A stretch of DNA of 64,000 nucleotides, taken from positions 372,001 to 436,000 of the forward strand of contig NZ_CP135971.1 of NCBI RefSeq assembly GCF_032463525.1, in the 5' to 3' direction. Source of the stretch: Pseudomonas sp. DTU_2021_1001937_2_SI_NGA_ILE_001 (lineage in GTDB: Bacteria; Pseudomonadota; Gammaproteobacteria; Pseudomonadales; Pseudomonadaceae). Position 1 is the first letter of the stretch, and the number at the start of each line of letters is the position of its first letter. The notes below the pieces were generated by a model. It searched no databases. It saw only the letters and a list, made by a program, of their open reading frames with translations, and had not been told where the DNA came from. The position numbers and the translations under genes were made by a program. This document shows, in pieces, positions 7,866-16,726 of the stretch.

Positions 7866-9103
7866 TGAGCGCTGCGAAAGGTTCTGCGCCGCTGATTGCA
7901 CTGCTGGCTACGCTGTGTGCCCTGGTGCCTTTGTCGATTGACACCTACCTGCCCAGCCTGCCGGACATCGCCCTCGACCTGAACGCGGAAACGGCGCGGG
8001 TGCAGTCGACCATCGGCCTGTTTCTCGCCGGGTTGTGCAGCGGCATGCTGATCTGCGGCCCGCTGTCGGACCGTCACGGGCGTCGACGTCTGCTGCTTGG
8101 CAGCCTGGCCTTGTACCTGCTGGCCTCGCTGGCCTGCACGCAGGTTACCAACGTGACCCAGTTGCAGGGCCTGCGCTTCATCCAGGCGCTGGGCGGCGCG
8201 GGGGCCCTGGTGTTGGCACGCACCGTGGTACGTGACCTGTACCCGTTGAGCGAGTCGGCGCGGCTGCTGTCGCTGATGCACGTCATCGCCATGCTCGCCA
8301 CGCTGGTGGCACCGGTGTTGGGCACCTGGCTGGTGCTGCTGCACGGCTGGCGGACGATCTTCGTGGCCTTGTTCCTGGCAGCCGCGGCGTGCCTGCTGGT
8401 GGCCTGGCGGCTGTTGCCGGAAAGCCTGCCGACACACGCTCGGACGGCCTCGCTGGGGGCGTCGTTCCGGCATTACGCGGCGATCCTGCGCCACCCGCTG
8501 GCGCTGCTGTACATCCTCGCCATGGGCCTGTCGGTGGGTGGCATGTTCGCTTTCATCACCGCTTCGTCTTTTCTGTTCATCGAGCACTTCGGCTTTTCGC
8601 CGCGCGGCTTCAGCCTGGTGTTCGCCCTGAACATCGTCGGCATCATCATCGCCACCGTAATCAATGCACGCTTGGTGCGGCGGCGCGGGCCAAGGGCGAT
8701 GCTGGGGATCGGCAGCCTGGTGGCCGGGGCCGCGGGTGCGGCGCTGCTGGTGGTGGGCCTGACAGGGTGGGCGCAGCCGCTGTCGATCATCCTCTGCGTG
8801 GTGGCGTTCATGGGCATCAGCGGCTTGATCGGTTCCAACTGCATCGCCAGCCTGATGGCGCTGTTCCCGCACAATGCCGGAGCCGCCGTGGGCCTGGCCG
8901 TGGCCCTGCAATTCGCCTGTGGCGCGCTGTTCAGTGCTCTGGTCAGCCAGTTGGGTGACGGCACAGCGCGCCCGATGTGCCTGGTGATCGGGGGGTGTGG
9001 GGTGGCGAGCCTGGTGTGTTACGCCGGTATCCGCCTGTTGAGCGAGCGCCAGGCGGCATTGATTCATGCCGATGAAGGCCGATCGCCTCAGCAGCGCGCC
9101 TGA
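7865..9103 (+). CDS. MFS drug/metabolite transporter, Bcr/CflA type
   Basis: This 412-residue, twelve-helix major facilitator begins MSAAKGSAPLIALLATLCAL and has the DTYLPSLPDIA motif characteristic of Bcr/CflA drug-resistance exporters. Motif A is GPLSDRHGRR, between helices 2 and 3. It starts in a one-base overlap with the AraC gene and is the last gene of the operon. Its 3' end overlaps the convergent peroxiredoxin gene by 16 bases. By position it probably exports, or less likely imports, the aromatic substrate or a toxic intermediate. The family is usually a proton antiporter in the inner membrane. Confidence 0.9.
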   Translation: MSAAKGSAPLIALLATLCALVPLSIDTYLPSLPDIALDLNAETARVQSTIGLFLAGLCSGMLICGPLSDRHGRRRLLLGSLALYLLASLACTQVTNVTQLQGLRFIQALGGAGALVLARTVVRDLYPLSESARLLSLMHVIAMLATLVAPVLGTWLVLLHGWRTIFVALFLAAAACLLVAWRLLPESLPTHARTASLGASFRHYAAILRHPLALLYILAMGLSVGGMFAFITASSFLFIEHFGFSPRGFSLVFALNIVGIIIATVINARLVRRRGPRAMLGIGSLVAGAAGAALLVVGLTGWAQPLSIILCVVAFMGISGLIGSNCIASLMALFPHNAGAAVGLAVALQFACGALFSALVSQLGDGTARPMCLVIGGCGVASLVCYAGIRLLSERQAALIHADEGRSPQQRA

Positions 9104-9624
9104 CGCAGCCAGTCCAGCACCTGCCCGGCGTTGTTGGCCGGGTCGGGAATGTCGCTGAACAGCTGGGCCACCCGGCCGTTGTCAATCACCAGCGCGGCGC
9201 GGCCGTAGACGCGTATCGGCCCGGCCTGGTAAAGCGGCAGGCCCAGGGCTTCGCCCAGTTGGCAGGTCGGGTCGGAAAGCAGCGGGTAGGGCAGCTGAAT
9301 GCGCTCGACCAGCTCCTGCTGGTAGGCGGTGTCTTGTGAGGACAGGCCGAACAGGCCTGCTACGCCCAGCGCGGCGAAGTCCTGGAAGTGGTCGCGAAAG
9401 CCGCAGGCCTGCGGCGTGCAGCCCTTGGCACCCGGTACGCTGGCCATCTCGGCCGGGGCCGGCAGGTGCGGGTTGCCGCTGCGCGGGTAGATGAACACCA
9501 CGCACAGGCCGCGCTCGCGGCTGAGGTCTACCGTTTGGCCATCGGTGGCGGGCAGGGTGGTGCTCGGCAGTGGCTGGCCGATCAGCCGGTCACGCAGGGC
9601 TTGCTGGGAGTCTGGCAGGGTCAT
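9088..9624 (-). CDS. Peroxiredoxin (BCP/PrxQ-like with an insert before the active cysteine)
   Basis: I place the start at MTLPDSQQ (ATG at 9622-9624), giving 178 residues; the open frame extends further upstream but without family-like sequence. The thioredoxin-fold stretch VVFIYPRSGNP is followed by about 18 extra residues and then GCTPQACGFRDHF. That matches the PrxQ active-site motif (GCT.EAC.FRD) with peroxidatic and resolving cysteines five apart. The protein would reduce H2O2 or organic peroxides using thioredoxin. It is convergent with the MFS gene and divergent from the RidA gene. The inserted segment is typical of one Pseudomonas subgroup, in my recollection. Confidence 0.85.
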   Translation of the reverse strand: MTLPDSQQALRDRLIGQPLPSTTLPATDGQTVDLSRERGLCVVFIYPRSGNPHLPAPAEMASVPGAKGCTPQACGFRDHFQDFAALGVAGLFGLSSQDTAYQQELVERIQLPYPLLSDPTCQLGEALGLPLYQAGPIRVYGRAALVIDNGRVAQLFSDIPDPANNAGQVLDWLRQARC

Positions 9625-9736
9625 GGATGTTCCGTAGGGCTGGACAGGTGGAAGAGCGGTGTAGGCCGACGGCTTTGGTGGTCGGGCGATGAACGTTACA
9701 CTGGTCGGCCTCCCCTCAACCAGACCCGAGGATTGC

Positions 9737-10117
9737 ATGGCCAATCACGATATCGATTTCCTCCCCGATCCGGACCCCGAGTCCATCTCTTCCGACGTCG
9801 CCGGTTTTGGCGGCCTGCTGGTGTCCACGCAGATCCCCACCCGTGCCGATGGCAGCCTGGAGCTGGGTGACATCGTCGAGCAGAGCGAATGCACCCTGCA
9901 GGCGCTGAAAACGGCTCTGGAGAAGGCCGGCAGCGGCATGGACCGCGTGCTGCACCTGACCATCTATCTCACCGACATGGCCGACCGTGCGGCGTTCAAC
10001 GAGGTCTATCAGCGTTTCTTCAGCAAACCCTGGCCGGTTCGCGCTGCCGTTGGCGTGGCGGCCCTGGCGGTGCCGGGCATGCGCGTGGAAGTGACGGCAA
10101 TGGCCGCCCGCGTCTGA
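9737..10117 (+). CDS. RidA/YjgF family enamine/imine deaminase
   Basis: This 126-residue Rid-superfamily protein starts at ATG 9737 (GAGGATTGC upstream). Family marks are FGGLLVSTQIP near the N-terminus, VLHLTIYLTDMADRAAFNEVY in the middle and the C-terminal PGMRVEVTAMA, with the arginine that binds the substrate carboxylate in active RidA members. These proteins hydrolyse reactive enamines/imines such as 2-aminoacrylate released by PLP enzymes. It is monocistronic and divergent from the peroxiredoxin gene, with about 110 bases between the two starts. The substrate is unproven. Confidence 0.88.
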   Translation: MANHDIDFLPDPDPESISSDVAGFGGLLVSTQIPTRADGSLELGDIVEQSECTLQALKTALEKAGSGMDRVLHLTIYLTDMADRAAFNEVYQRFFSKPWPVRAAVGVAALAVPGMRVEVTAMAARV

Positions 10118-10130
10118 GCCTGCCCCACTG

Positions 10131-10154
10131 CGCCGGGTTCGGGTTTGCCCGGCG
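10131..10154. terminator. Hairpin downstream of the RidA gene
   Basis: A perfect seven-pair stem (CGCCGGG with CCCGGCG) closes a ten-base loop just after the RidA stop codon, and the flanking CTGCC and GGCAG could extend it. No clear T-run follows, so termination efficiency is uncertain. Confidence 0.4.
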
Positions 10155-10241
10155 GGCAGACCGCCCTTGCTCGACGGCATTTGCAGGCCATTCGCTTTTG
10201 CCGCTGGTGACGGGCAGGACGCTTGCGCCGCGAAGGCATCC

Positions 10242-10404
10242 CGGCTAACGCCAATACTGGTCAGTTAGGCCGGGTAGCGGCTTCAGCCGCGAAGCGACCG
10301 CCTGTTCACAACAGATGCAGTGAGTTTCCTGGTGCTTTCGCGGCTAAAGCCGCTCCCACCGAGCCACATAACGACTAACCGAACAGTATTGCGGCTAACG
10401 CCGG
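10242..10404. repeat. Inverted extragenic repeat (REP/BIME-like), copy 1
   Basis: Two imperfect palindromic units face each other: one at about 10275-10305 with core CGGCTTCAGCCGCGAAG, the other at about 10332-10360 with TTTCGCGGCTAAAGCCGC. A spacer containing CAGATGCAGTGAG separates them. Each outer end carries a further conserved motif: CAATACTGGTCAGTTAGGC on the left and its inverted, diverged form on the right. The reverse complement of this region is nearly identical to the one at 57286-57436, spacer included, so this is a dispersed, possibly mobile, element. It fills most of the 344-base gap between the RidA and hybrid-kinase genes. REP elements are mobilised in trans by RAYT transposases; none is in this window. 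Confidence 0.85.
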
Positions 10405-10461
10405 TCCTGCCGGCCCCTGGATCGGAGCCGGACGGCACGGCTGGCTTTCGCAGCCAAGGCC

Positions 10462-12852
10462 TTAGACCGTGGACACCTGCGCCAGGCCAAGCATCTGGCC
10501 CAGGGCCTGGAACAGGCTGTCCGGATCGACCGGCTTCTGCAGCACCACGCTGCCCGGCAGTTCCAGGCCCTGCAGCTCGGCATAGCCGGTAAGGAACACC
10601 ACCGGCAGCTGCGCTTGGCGCTCGCGGGCCGCCTGGGCCAGCTGGGCGCCGTTGAAGCCCGGCATGGCGAAGTCGGTGAGCAGCAGGTCGACCTGGTCAT
10701 CGAGCAGGGCCAGGGCCTGTTCACCGCTGTTGGCCTTGCGCACCTGGTAGCCCTGCATCTGCAGCATCTCGCCGATCATGTCGCGGATCAGGTCTTCGTC
10801 GTCGACCACCAGGATGCAGCGGTCGTGCCCGCTGTCGGGCTGCGCGTGGGCCTGGGGCTTCGGATCTTCGACCGGCGAGGCCTGGCGCACCGCCGGCAGG
10901 TAGACGCTGACTTCCGTGCCGCGTCCCGGCTCGGTGTCGATGCGCACTCCGCCGCCGGACTGTTTGGCGAACCCGAACACCTGGGCCAGGCCCAGGCCAG
11001 AACCCTTGCCGATGTCCTTGGTGGTGAAGAAGGGCTCGAAGACCTTGGCCAGCACGTCCTGGCTCATGCCACAGCCGGTGTCGCGGATCGACAGCATCAC
11101 GTAGTCGCCCGGTTCCGGGTCTTCCGGGCGCTGCGGGGCGTGACGGATGCGTGTGTTGTGGGTGCGCAGGATCAGCAGACCGCCGGTGGGCATCGCATCC
11201 CGGGCGTTGATCGCCAGGTTGAGAATGATCATCTCGGTCTGGGTGGGGTCGGTCAGTGCCTGCCAGAGCTGCGGATGCAGGTCGAGGCGCACCAGAATGC
11301 TGCCGCCCAGGGTGCGGCGCAGCAGTTCTTCCAGGCCGCCCAGGGTGTCGTTGAGGTTCAGCGGCACCGGCTCCAGGCGCTGACGTCGCGAGAAGGCCAG
11401 CAACTGCGAGGTCAGCTTGGCACCGCGCTCGCCAGCCTCGCGGATGTGCTTGAGGCGCTTGCGGGCCTTTTCCAGGTCATGGCGGTCCAGTTCGCGTTCC
11501 AGAAAACTGGCGCCGGTGAGGATCACCGTCAACAGGTTGTTGAAGTCGTGGGCCACGCCGGCGGTGAGCTGGCCGACCGCTTCGAGGCGCTGCATCTGCT
11601 GCAGCGCGGCCTCGATGCGTTCGCGCTCGGCAATCTGGTCGAGCAGCCGGGTATTGGCTTCGGCGAGGTTCTGCGTGGCCTCGCGCTCACTGGTGATGTC
11701 CCGCGCCACCACGTAGAGCAGGGTGTCTTCCGGCACCACCACCCAGGACAACCAGCGCTGCTGGCCGTTGGCGTGGCGGATGCGTCCGGTGATGCGCACA
11801 CTGCCGCCGTTGCGCGCCAGGGTTTCCAGCTCGGCATTGAAGGCCAGGCGGTCGTCCGCCGGCAGCAGCTCCAGCAGCGAGATGTGCGTCATGACCTGGC
11901 GGCTGAAACCCAGGGCCTGTTCCCAGGCCGGGTTGAGGGCCACCGGGGTGAGGTCCTTGTTGAACACCCCCAGCAGATCGCGCGACAGCTCCCAGGCGCG
12001 GTCGCGCTCCCGGGTGCGTCGCTCGATGCGTTCACCGAGCATTTCGTTCAGCTGTTTGAGGGCCAGGGTGGCCTGGCGCTGCTGGTGGATGTCCTGCAGG
12101 ACGCCGGAGAAGCGCACGCACTGGCCATCGATGAAACGTGCCTGGCCGCTGCTGAGCAGCCAGCGCGGCTCTTCAGCATTGATGCAGCGGAACTCGATCC
12201 GGTAGTGGCCATTGCCCTCGGGCGACATGGCGCGCTCCACGGCTTCACGGACCATCGGCAGGTCGTCAGGGTGGATGCCGTCGTAGAAGCGCTCAAGGGT
12301 CAGCACGGCGTCCGCCGGCAGGCCGAACAGCGCCTTGGAGCGGTCGTCCCACAGCAGTTGGCCGTCCAACGGGTGGAAGTCCCAGCTGCCCATGCCGGCG
12401 GCGTCGATGGCGATGCGTGCCCGCGCCTCGACTTCGGCCAAGGCCTCTTCGGCGCGGCGGCGGCGCTGGCGCTCCTGCACTTCGGTCAGGGCCCGGCGCA
12501 CCGCTTTGGGCAGCAGCGAGAGGTTCTTCTTCAGCACGTAGTCGGTGGCGCCCAGGCGGATCATTTCCACCGCATGCTCTTCGCCGTAGATACCTGACAG
12601 GAAGATGAACGGCGTGTCCGGCGCCAGGCGCTGGGCGGTGAGTAACACGTCGGTGCCGGAGGAGCCGGGCAGTACGCAATCGCACAGGATCAGGTCGAAG
12701 TGCTGCTCCTGCAGCGCACGTTCGACGCCGAGATGATCGAACACCTGATGCGCCTGGATCAGCAGGCCGCTGCGCTCCAGGCGCATCAGAGTCAGTTCGG
12801 CATCCATCGAACTGTCTTCGACCATCAGCAGTTTCATGGGCTTGGAAAACAT
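10462..12852 (-). CDS. Hybrid sensor histidine kinase/response regulator (REC-PAS-PAS-HisKA-HATPase-REC)
   Basis: This 796-residue soluble hybrid kinase has no membrane segment. In order: an N-terminal receiver (residues about 7-125, phosphoacceptor Asp58 in LILCDCVLPG), two PAS-like domains (about 145-260 and 305-400), HisKA with the phospho-His motif GVAHDFNNLLTV (about 430), HATPase with DTGCGMS and GSGLGLAQV, and a C-terminal receiver (ILVVDDEDLIRD...LLLTDFAMPG). The NtrB-like HDFNN box and trailing receiver are typical of cytoplasmic hybrid kinases. It is the third gene of the bacteriophytochrome operon, 10 bases after the single-domain regulator, so its N-terminal receiver may take phosphate in the same red-light relay (inference). 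Confidence 0.92.
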   Translation of the reverse strand: MFSKPMKLLMVEDSSMDAELTLMRLERSGLLIQAHQVFDHLGVERALQEQHFDLILCDCVLPGSSGTDVLLTAQRLAPDTPFIFLSGIYGEEHAVEMIRLGATDYVLKKNLSLLPKAVRRALTEVQERQRRRRAEEALAEVEARARIAIDAAGMGSWDFHPLDGQLLWDDRSKALFGLPADAVLTLERFYDGIHPDDLPMVREAVERAMSPEGNGHYRIEFRCINAEEPRWLLSSGQARFIDGQCVRFSGVLQDIHQQRQATLALKQLNEMLGERIERRTRERDRAWELSRDLLGVFNKDLTPVALNPAWEQALGFSRQVMTHISLLELLPADDRLAFNAELETLARNGGSVRITGRIRHANGQQRWLSWVVVPEDTLLYVVARDITSEREATQNLAEANTRLLDQIAERERIEAALQQMQRLEAVGQLTAGVAHDFNNLLTVILTGASFLERELDRHDLEKARKRLKHIREAGERGAKLTSQLLAFSRRQRLEPVPLNLNDTLGGLEELLRRTLGGSILVRLDLHPQLWQALTDPTQTEMIILNLAINARDAMPTGGLLILRTHNTRIRHAPQRPEDPEPGDYVMLSIRDTGCGMSQDVLAKVFEPFFTTKDIGKGSGLGLAQVFGFAKQSGGGVRIDTEPGRGTEVSVYLPAVRQASPVEDPKPQAHAQPDSGHDRCILVVDDEDLIRDMIGEMLQMQGYQVRKANSGEQALALLDDQVDLLLTDFAMPGFNGAQLAQAARERQAQLPVVFLTGYAELQGLELPGSVVLQKPVDPDSLFQALGQMLGLAQVSTV

Positions 12853-12862
12853 CCGGGCTCCG

Positions 12863-13324
12863 TCAGGAATTACGACGCCGATTCAGACGCAGGGAGCCGG
12901 GCGGAGGTTCATTCAGCACGGCCCAGAATACGCCGAGGTCGGAAATTGCCGCGACGAACTCCTTGAACTCCACGGGTTTGACCACGTAGGCATTGACCCC
13001 CAGCTCGTAGGCGCGCAGCAGGTCGGGCTCTTCGCGCGAGGAGGTCAGCATCACCGTCGGGATGCTGCGCAGCTCGGGGGTGTCGCGGACCACCTTGAGC
13101 ACTTCCAGGCCGTCGACCTTGGGCAGCTTGAGGTCCAGCAGCAGGACTGCCGGGTTGCCGTCGTCACGCTCGGTGAAAGCATTGCGACGCAGCAGGTAGT
13201 CCAGGGCGTCGGCACCGTCACGCAGGACGATGACTTCGTTGGCCAACTGGCTGCGCTCCAGCGCGACGAGGGTCAACTCCAGGTCCCTGGGGTTGTCTTC
13301 GACCAACAGAATGGGTTTGAGCAT
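12863..13324 (-). CDS. Single-domain response regulator, Rcp1/phytochrome-partner type
   Basis: This 153-residue stand-alone receiver starts at ATG 13324 (MLKPILLVEDNPRDLELTLVAL). The acidic pocket is VEDN, the phosphoacceptor lies in VLLLDLKLPKVDG, and the conserved Thr/Ser and Lys are in VMLTSS and YVVKPVEF. The long alpha1/beta2 region and the KLPKVDG stretch are characteristic of the small regulators that partner phytochromes (Rcp1-like). It lies 13 bases after the bacteriophytochrome gene and 10 before the hybrid kinase. No output domain is present, so it should act by protein contact or as a phosphate shuttle. Confidence 0.93.
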   Translation of the reverse strand: MLKPILLVEDNPRDLELTLVALERSQLANEVIVLRDGADALDYLLRRNAFTERDDGNPAVLLLDLKLPKVDGLEVLKVVRDTPELRSIPTVMLTSSREEPDLLRAYELGVNAYVVKPVEFKEFVAAISDLGVFWAVLNEPPPGSLRLNRRRNS

Positions 13325-13337
13325 GATTGGCAGTTTC

Positions 13338-15587
13338 TCAGCTGTGCAAAGGGTGTTGTGGGAGGGCGAAATAGAACGTCGCGCCTTGATCGATCTGGCC
13401 TTCGGCCCAGACCCGCCCGTCATGACGTTCGATGATGCGTTTGACGCTGGCCAGCCCGATGCCGGTGCCTTCGAAGTCCTCCATGCGATGCAGGCGCTGG
13501 AACACGCCGAACAGCTTGCTGGCGTAGGCCATGTCGAAGCCCACGCCGTTGTCGCGGATCCACACCACGGTTTCACTCTCGTCCTGGCGTGCACCGATCT
13601 CGATGCGCGCCGGCTGGCGACCGCGGGTGTACTTGAGGGCGTTGGCGATCAGGTTGTTGAGGGCCAGGTTGAGGAACGCCGGATCGGCGATCACTTTGGG
13701 CAGTGTAGCGACTTCCCAGACGATCTCACGCTCGCTGTAGTCGGGCCACAGGTCATTGCGGATGGTGCCGACCAGCGCATTGAGGTCGACGTCCGAAAGG
13801 CGCAGCGCCGAGCGGCCCATCTGCGAGAAGTTGAGCAGGTTGTCCACCAGGGTGCCAGCGAAGCGCGCGGCGTCCTCGATATGTCGCAGAAAGCGCTGGC
13901 CGCGTTCGGTCAGCGCGCTGCTTTCGATTTCGGTGAGCAGTTCGGTGTAGCCGGCGATATGCCGCAATGGCGCGCGCAGGTCGTGGGAGACGCTGTACGA
14001 AAATGCCTCAAGCTCCTTGTTGGAACGTTGCAGTTCGCCAGTCAGCTGGGCCATTTCCTCGGCCTTGCGCAACACGATGCCCAGCACGGCGGTACGCAGC
14101 TCACCCACGCCTTCGATGATCAGCGGGTTCCAGGGCGCCGAAAAGCCGCGCACTTCCTCGTGCCAGCGCTCGAAACTGTGGCGCGGGTTAAGGCTGCCCT
14201 GCGGCCCGATGTCTTTCTCCGGGCGACCGGCCCAGTTGACCGTACGGGTCTGCTCGCTGCGGAACCACACCAGATAATGCGAGTGGATCTGCGAAATCGC
14301 CACGGCCAGTACGCCTGCCACGTGTTTCGACAGCTCGGGCAGGTCCTCGATGTCGCGGCGTACGTTGTCACTGTGAAACACCGTTTCCTCGCCGCGCAGG
14401 CTCAACCAGTGCACCAGGGCATTGACCATCGATTCCGGAGGGGTGGCGCCCAGCAGGTCGCAGCGTTCGGCGGAAATGATCGCCGCGCCATTGGCATCGG
14501 CGAACTCCAGCAAGACCTCGGGCAGATCCAGCAGGCCGTTGCTGACGCTGTCGTGGTCGGCCATCGACGAGAGCATCTGCACGATGCGCTTGCGCAGGTC
14601 GAGCAGCCTGCGGGTCGTGGCGTGCGATTCGAGCGACTCGATCTGCAGCGACAGCACGCTACCGAGCAGTTCGCAGGCGGTACGGGTCTGGAAATCCACC
14701 GGGCGCGGCTGGTCGTGGTGGCAGGAAATCAGCCCCCACAAGCGGCCATCGACCACGATGGACAGCGACATCGACGCCAGGGTGCCCATGTTGCGCATGT
14801 ACTGCAGGTGCACCGGCGACACGCTGCGCAGTGCGGCGAAGCTCATGTCCAGCGGTTTGCCGGTCAGCGGGTTGAGCGTCGGCACCAGCGGCGAAGGCTG
14901 GTAGTTGGCGTTCTGGATCAGGCGAATGCGGTTGATACGGTACAGCTCGCGGGCCTGGCGCGGGATGTCCGAGGCTGGAAAGCACAGGCCGAGGTAGCTG
15001 GGGTAACCGGCGTCGGCTTCTTCGGCGAGCACCAGGCCGTTGCCTTCGCTGTCGAAACGGTAGGCCTTGACCCGGCCGAAACCGGTGACTTGCTTGATCT
15101 GCTGCACCGAGCGCTGCAGCAGCTCTTCGATACTGTGCAGCTGCTGGATACCGCTGACGAAAGCGCGCACCAGCGGGTAGAAGTCGTTACGACCCTTGTC
15201 TGTCTCGCGTTGCGCCGGTTCGCATTCGGCGATCAGTACCTGGTCATGACGGTGTACCAGCAGGGTCATCAGCTGACCCGCCTGCGGGCCATGGCGCAAC
15301 TGGACGTTACCGATATGGAACGGGAAGATCTCGGCGTCGGGCAGATAGCCCAGGTGATCACGCAGGTCGAAGTCCTGGTCCACCCAGTGGCTGAAGTCGC
15401 CGCCCAGCAGTTCCTGCGCGGGCACGCCCAGCCAGCTCTGCGCATTCTCACTGGCTTGCAGGATGGTCAGGCTCGACTCGTCCAGCACCAGCAGGAAGCC
15501 ATGCGGCTGAATGCTGCCGGGAATCTGGATGGGTTCCTGGCTGCACAGCTCGATGGCTTGGTCGAGGGCGGGGTTCGCGGTCGGCAA
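13338..15587 (-). CDS. bphP: Bacteriophytochrome histidine kinase (PAS-GAF-PHY-HisKA-HATPase)
   Basis: This is a biliverdin-binding red/far-red photoreceptor kinase of 749 residues from the proposed TTG start at 15587, which sits nine bases after AGGAG. A GTG at 15638 in frame lacks an evident ribosome site. The chromophore cysteine is Cys15 in ELCSQEPIQIPGSIQPHG. The GAF signature ASDIPRQARELYRINRIR follows, then PHY, a HisKA with SYSVSHDLRAPLRHIAGYTELL, split here as SVSHDLRAPLRH, and an HATPase with DNGVGFDM and GTGIGLASVKR. It leads the operon with its receiver partner 13 bases downstream. No biliverdin-producing haem oxygenase gene is next to it. Confidence 0.92.
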   Translation of the reverse strand: MPTANPALDQAIELCSQEPIQIPGSIQPHGFLLVLDESSLTILQASENAQSWLGVPAQELLGGDFSHWVDQDFDLRDHLGYLPDAEIFPFHIGNVQLRHGPQAGQLMTLLVHRHDQVLIAECEPAQRETDKGRNDFYPLVRAFVSGIQQLHSIEELLQRSVQQIKQVTGFGRVKAYRFDSEGNGLVLAEEADAGYPSYLGLCFPASDIPRQARELYRINRIRLIQNANYQPSPLVPTLNPLTGKPLDMSFAALRSVSPVHLQYMRNMGTLASMSLSIVVDGRLWGLISCHHDQPRPVDFQTRTACELLGSVLSLQIESLESHATTRRLLDLRKRIVQMLSSMADHDSVSNGLLDLPEVLLEFADANGAAIISAERCDLLGATPPESMVNALVHWLSLRGEETVFHSDNVRRDIEDLPELSKHVAGVLAVAISQIHSHYLVWFRSEQTRTVNWAGRPEKDIGPQGSLNPRHSFERWHEEVRGFSAPWNPLIIEGVGELRTAVLGIVLRKAEEMAQLTGELQRSNKELEAFSYSVSHDLRAPLRHIAGYTELLTEIESSALTERGQRFLRHIEDAARFAGTLVDNLLNFSQMGRSALRLSDVDLNALVGTIRNDLWPDYSEREIVWEVATLPKVIADPAFLNLALNNLIANALKYTRGRQPARIEIGARQDESETVVWIRDNGVGFDMAYASKLFGVFQRLHRMEDFEGTGIGLASVKRIIERHDGRVWAEGQIDQGATFYFALPQHPLHS

Positions 15588-15772
15588 GAGTAAATTCTCC
15601 TGTAGGGTCCGTTCTATCAAGGCCGGAAGTCTTGGCACAGGATTCAGTTACAGAAGGTATCAGAAAGTTGCCGTCCATGCTGCGTCCGTGCCGCCCCAGC
15701 AGAAAAAAGCCTGCCGGGTAGGGGCTTGAACCCGTGATGGCCCGCCAGCGGGCAGAGCGGTGACTCGTTTGT

Positions 15773-16603
15773 CTAGCGGCAGGCCTCTGCGAAGCGCCCG
15801 GGCGTCACGCCAAAGCTGGCCCGGAAGCGGTTGGTGAAATGGCTCTGGTCGAAAAAGCCCACGCTGATGGCTGTTTGTGCGGCGCTCATGCCTTTGGCGA
15901 GACGGTCCTTGGCCGCCTGCAGACGTACCTGGGTGATGTAGGCGTGCACCGTCATGCCGGTCTGGCGGCGGAACGAGCGCATGAAATGATACTCGCTGAG
16001 TCCCACCGCACTGGCCACCTGTGAGATCGACAAACGCTCGTCGAAACAGGACTGGATCAGGTCTTGCGCGCGGCGCACGTCCGCCGCCGGGGCTTCGCGC
16101 AGCGTGCGACCGCGGGCGCACTGGCCGTAGCGGCGGATCAGCGCCGCGAATGCTTCGAGCATCGCGCTCTGACGTTCCAGCGGGTCGGGGGAGGTCTCGA
16201 TGACGCCGTGGGCCAGGGTCAGCTGGCGCGCCAGCAGCGGATTGTCGTGCAGGGCCGCACGACCGAGGTCCAGCCCTGTTGCCGGGGCGTCGAAGACGTC
16301 CGCCGCGACCGCTTCGAGGACCTGCGGCTGCGGGTAGAAGGCCCGGTAGGCCCATTGCCCGACGTCCTTGGCCGCCTCGCCGGTATGCACTTGGCCGGGC
16401 TGGATGATCATGACCGTGCCGGGTATCGCGACGCCCGTGTGCTTCTCGATGCTATGCCGCTGGGCACCGCCTTCGAAGGCGGCGATGACGAATTCGTCGT
16501 GGGAGTGGGCCGGGTAGCGATGTGAGCAGCACACCGCACGCAGCAATTCCATGCCGTCGCTCAGATCGCTGTCGCGCCATAGCCGGATGTGTTCGGCGTT
16601 CAT
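15773..16603 (-). CDS. AraC-family regulator divergent from the acetylserine/AzlCD operon
   Basis: This 276-residue AraC-type activator has an N-terminal cupin (YPAHSHDEFVIAAFEGG, IIQPGQVHTGEA) and a C-terminal HTH pair (ISQVASAVGLSEYHFMRSF and AAQTAISVGFFDQSHFTNRF). I start it at MNAEHIRLW (ATG at 16603), preceded by GGGAACGG; an in-frame ATG at 16651 is possible. It is transcribed away from the serine-acetyltransferase-like gene across 123 bases. AraC proteins of this build often lie next to azlCD amino-acid exporters, which fits control by an amino acid (inference). Confidence 0.9.
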   Translation of the reverse strand: MNAEHIRLWRDSDLSDGMELLRAVCCSHRYPAHSHDEFVIAAFEGGAQRHSIEKHTGVAIPGTVMIIQPGQVHTGEAAKDVGQWAYRAFYPQPQVLEAVAADVFDAPATGLDLGRAALHDNPLLARQLTLAHGVIETSPDPLERQSAMLEAFAALIRRYGQCARGRTLREAPAADVRRAQDLIQSCFDERLSISQVASAVGLSEYHFMRSFRRQTGMTVHAYITQVRLQAAKDRLAKGMSAAQTAISVGFFDQSHFTNRFRASFGVTPGRFAEACR

Positions 16604-16726
16604 CGATCCGTTCCCGTGGTCGGGTGGTGCGGAGTTCGGTCGCGTGTCCATGCGCAGGATTTTCCAATACCGGTCTTTTTGGTCCGGTTAGTCTGAAAGC
16701 TCATTGGGTATTCGGGGGGCAGACGA

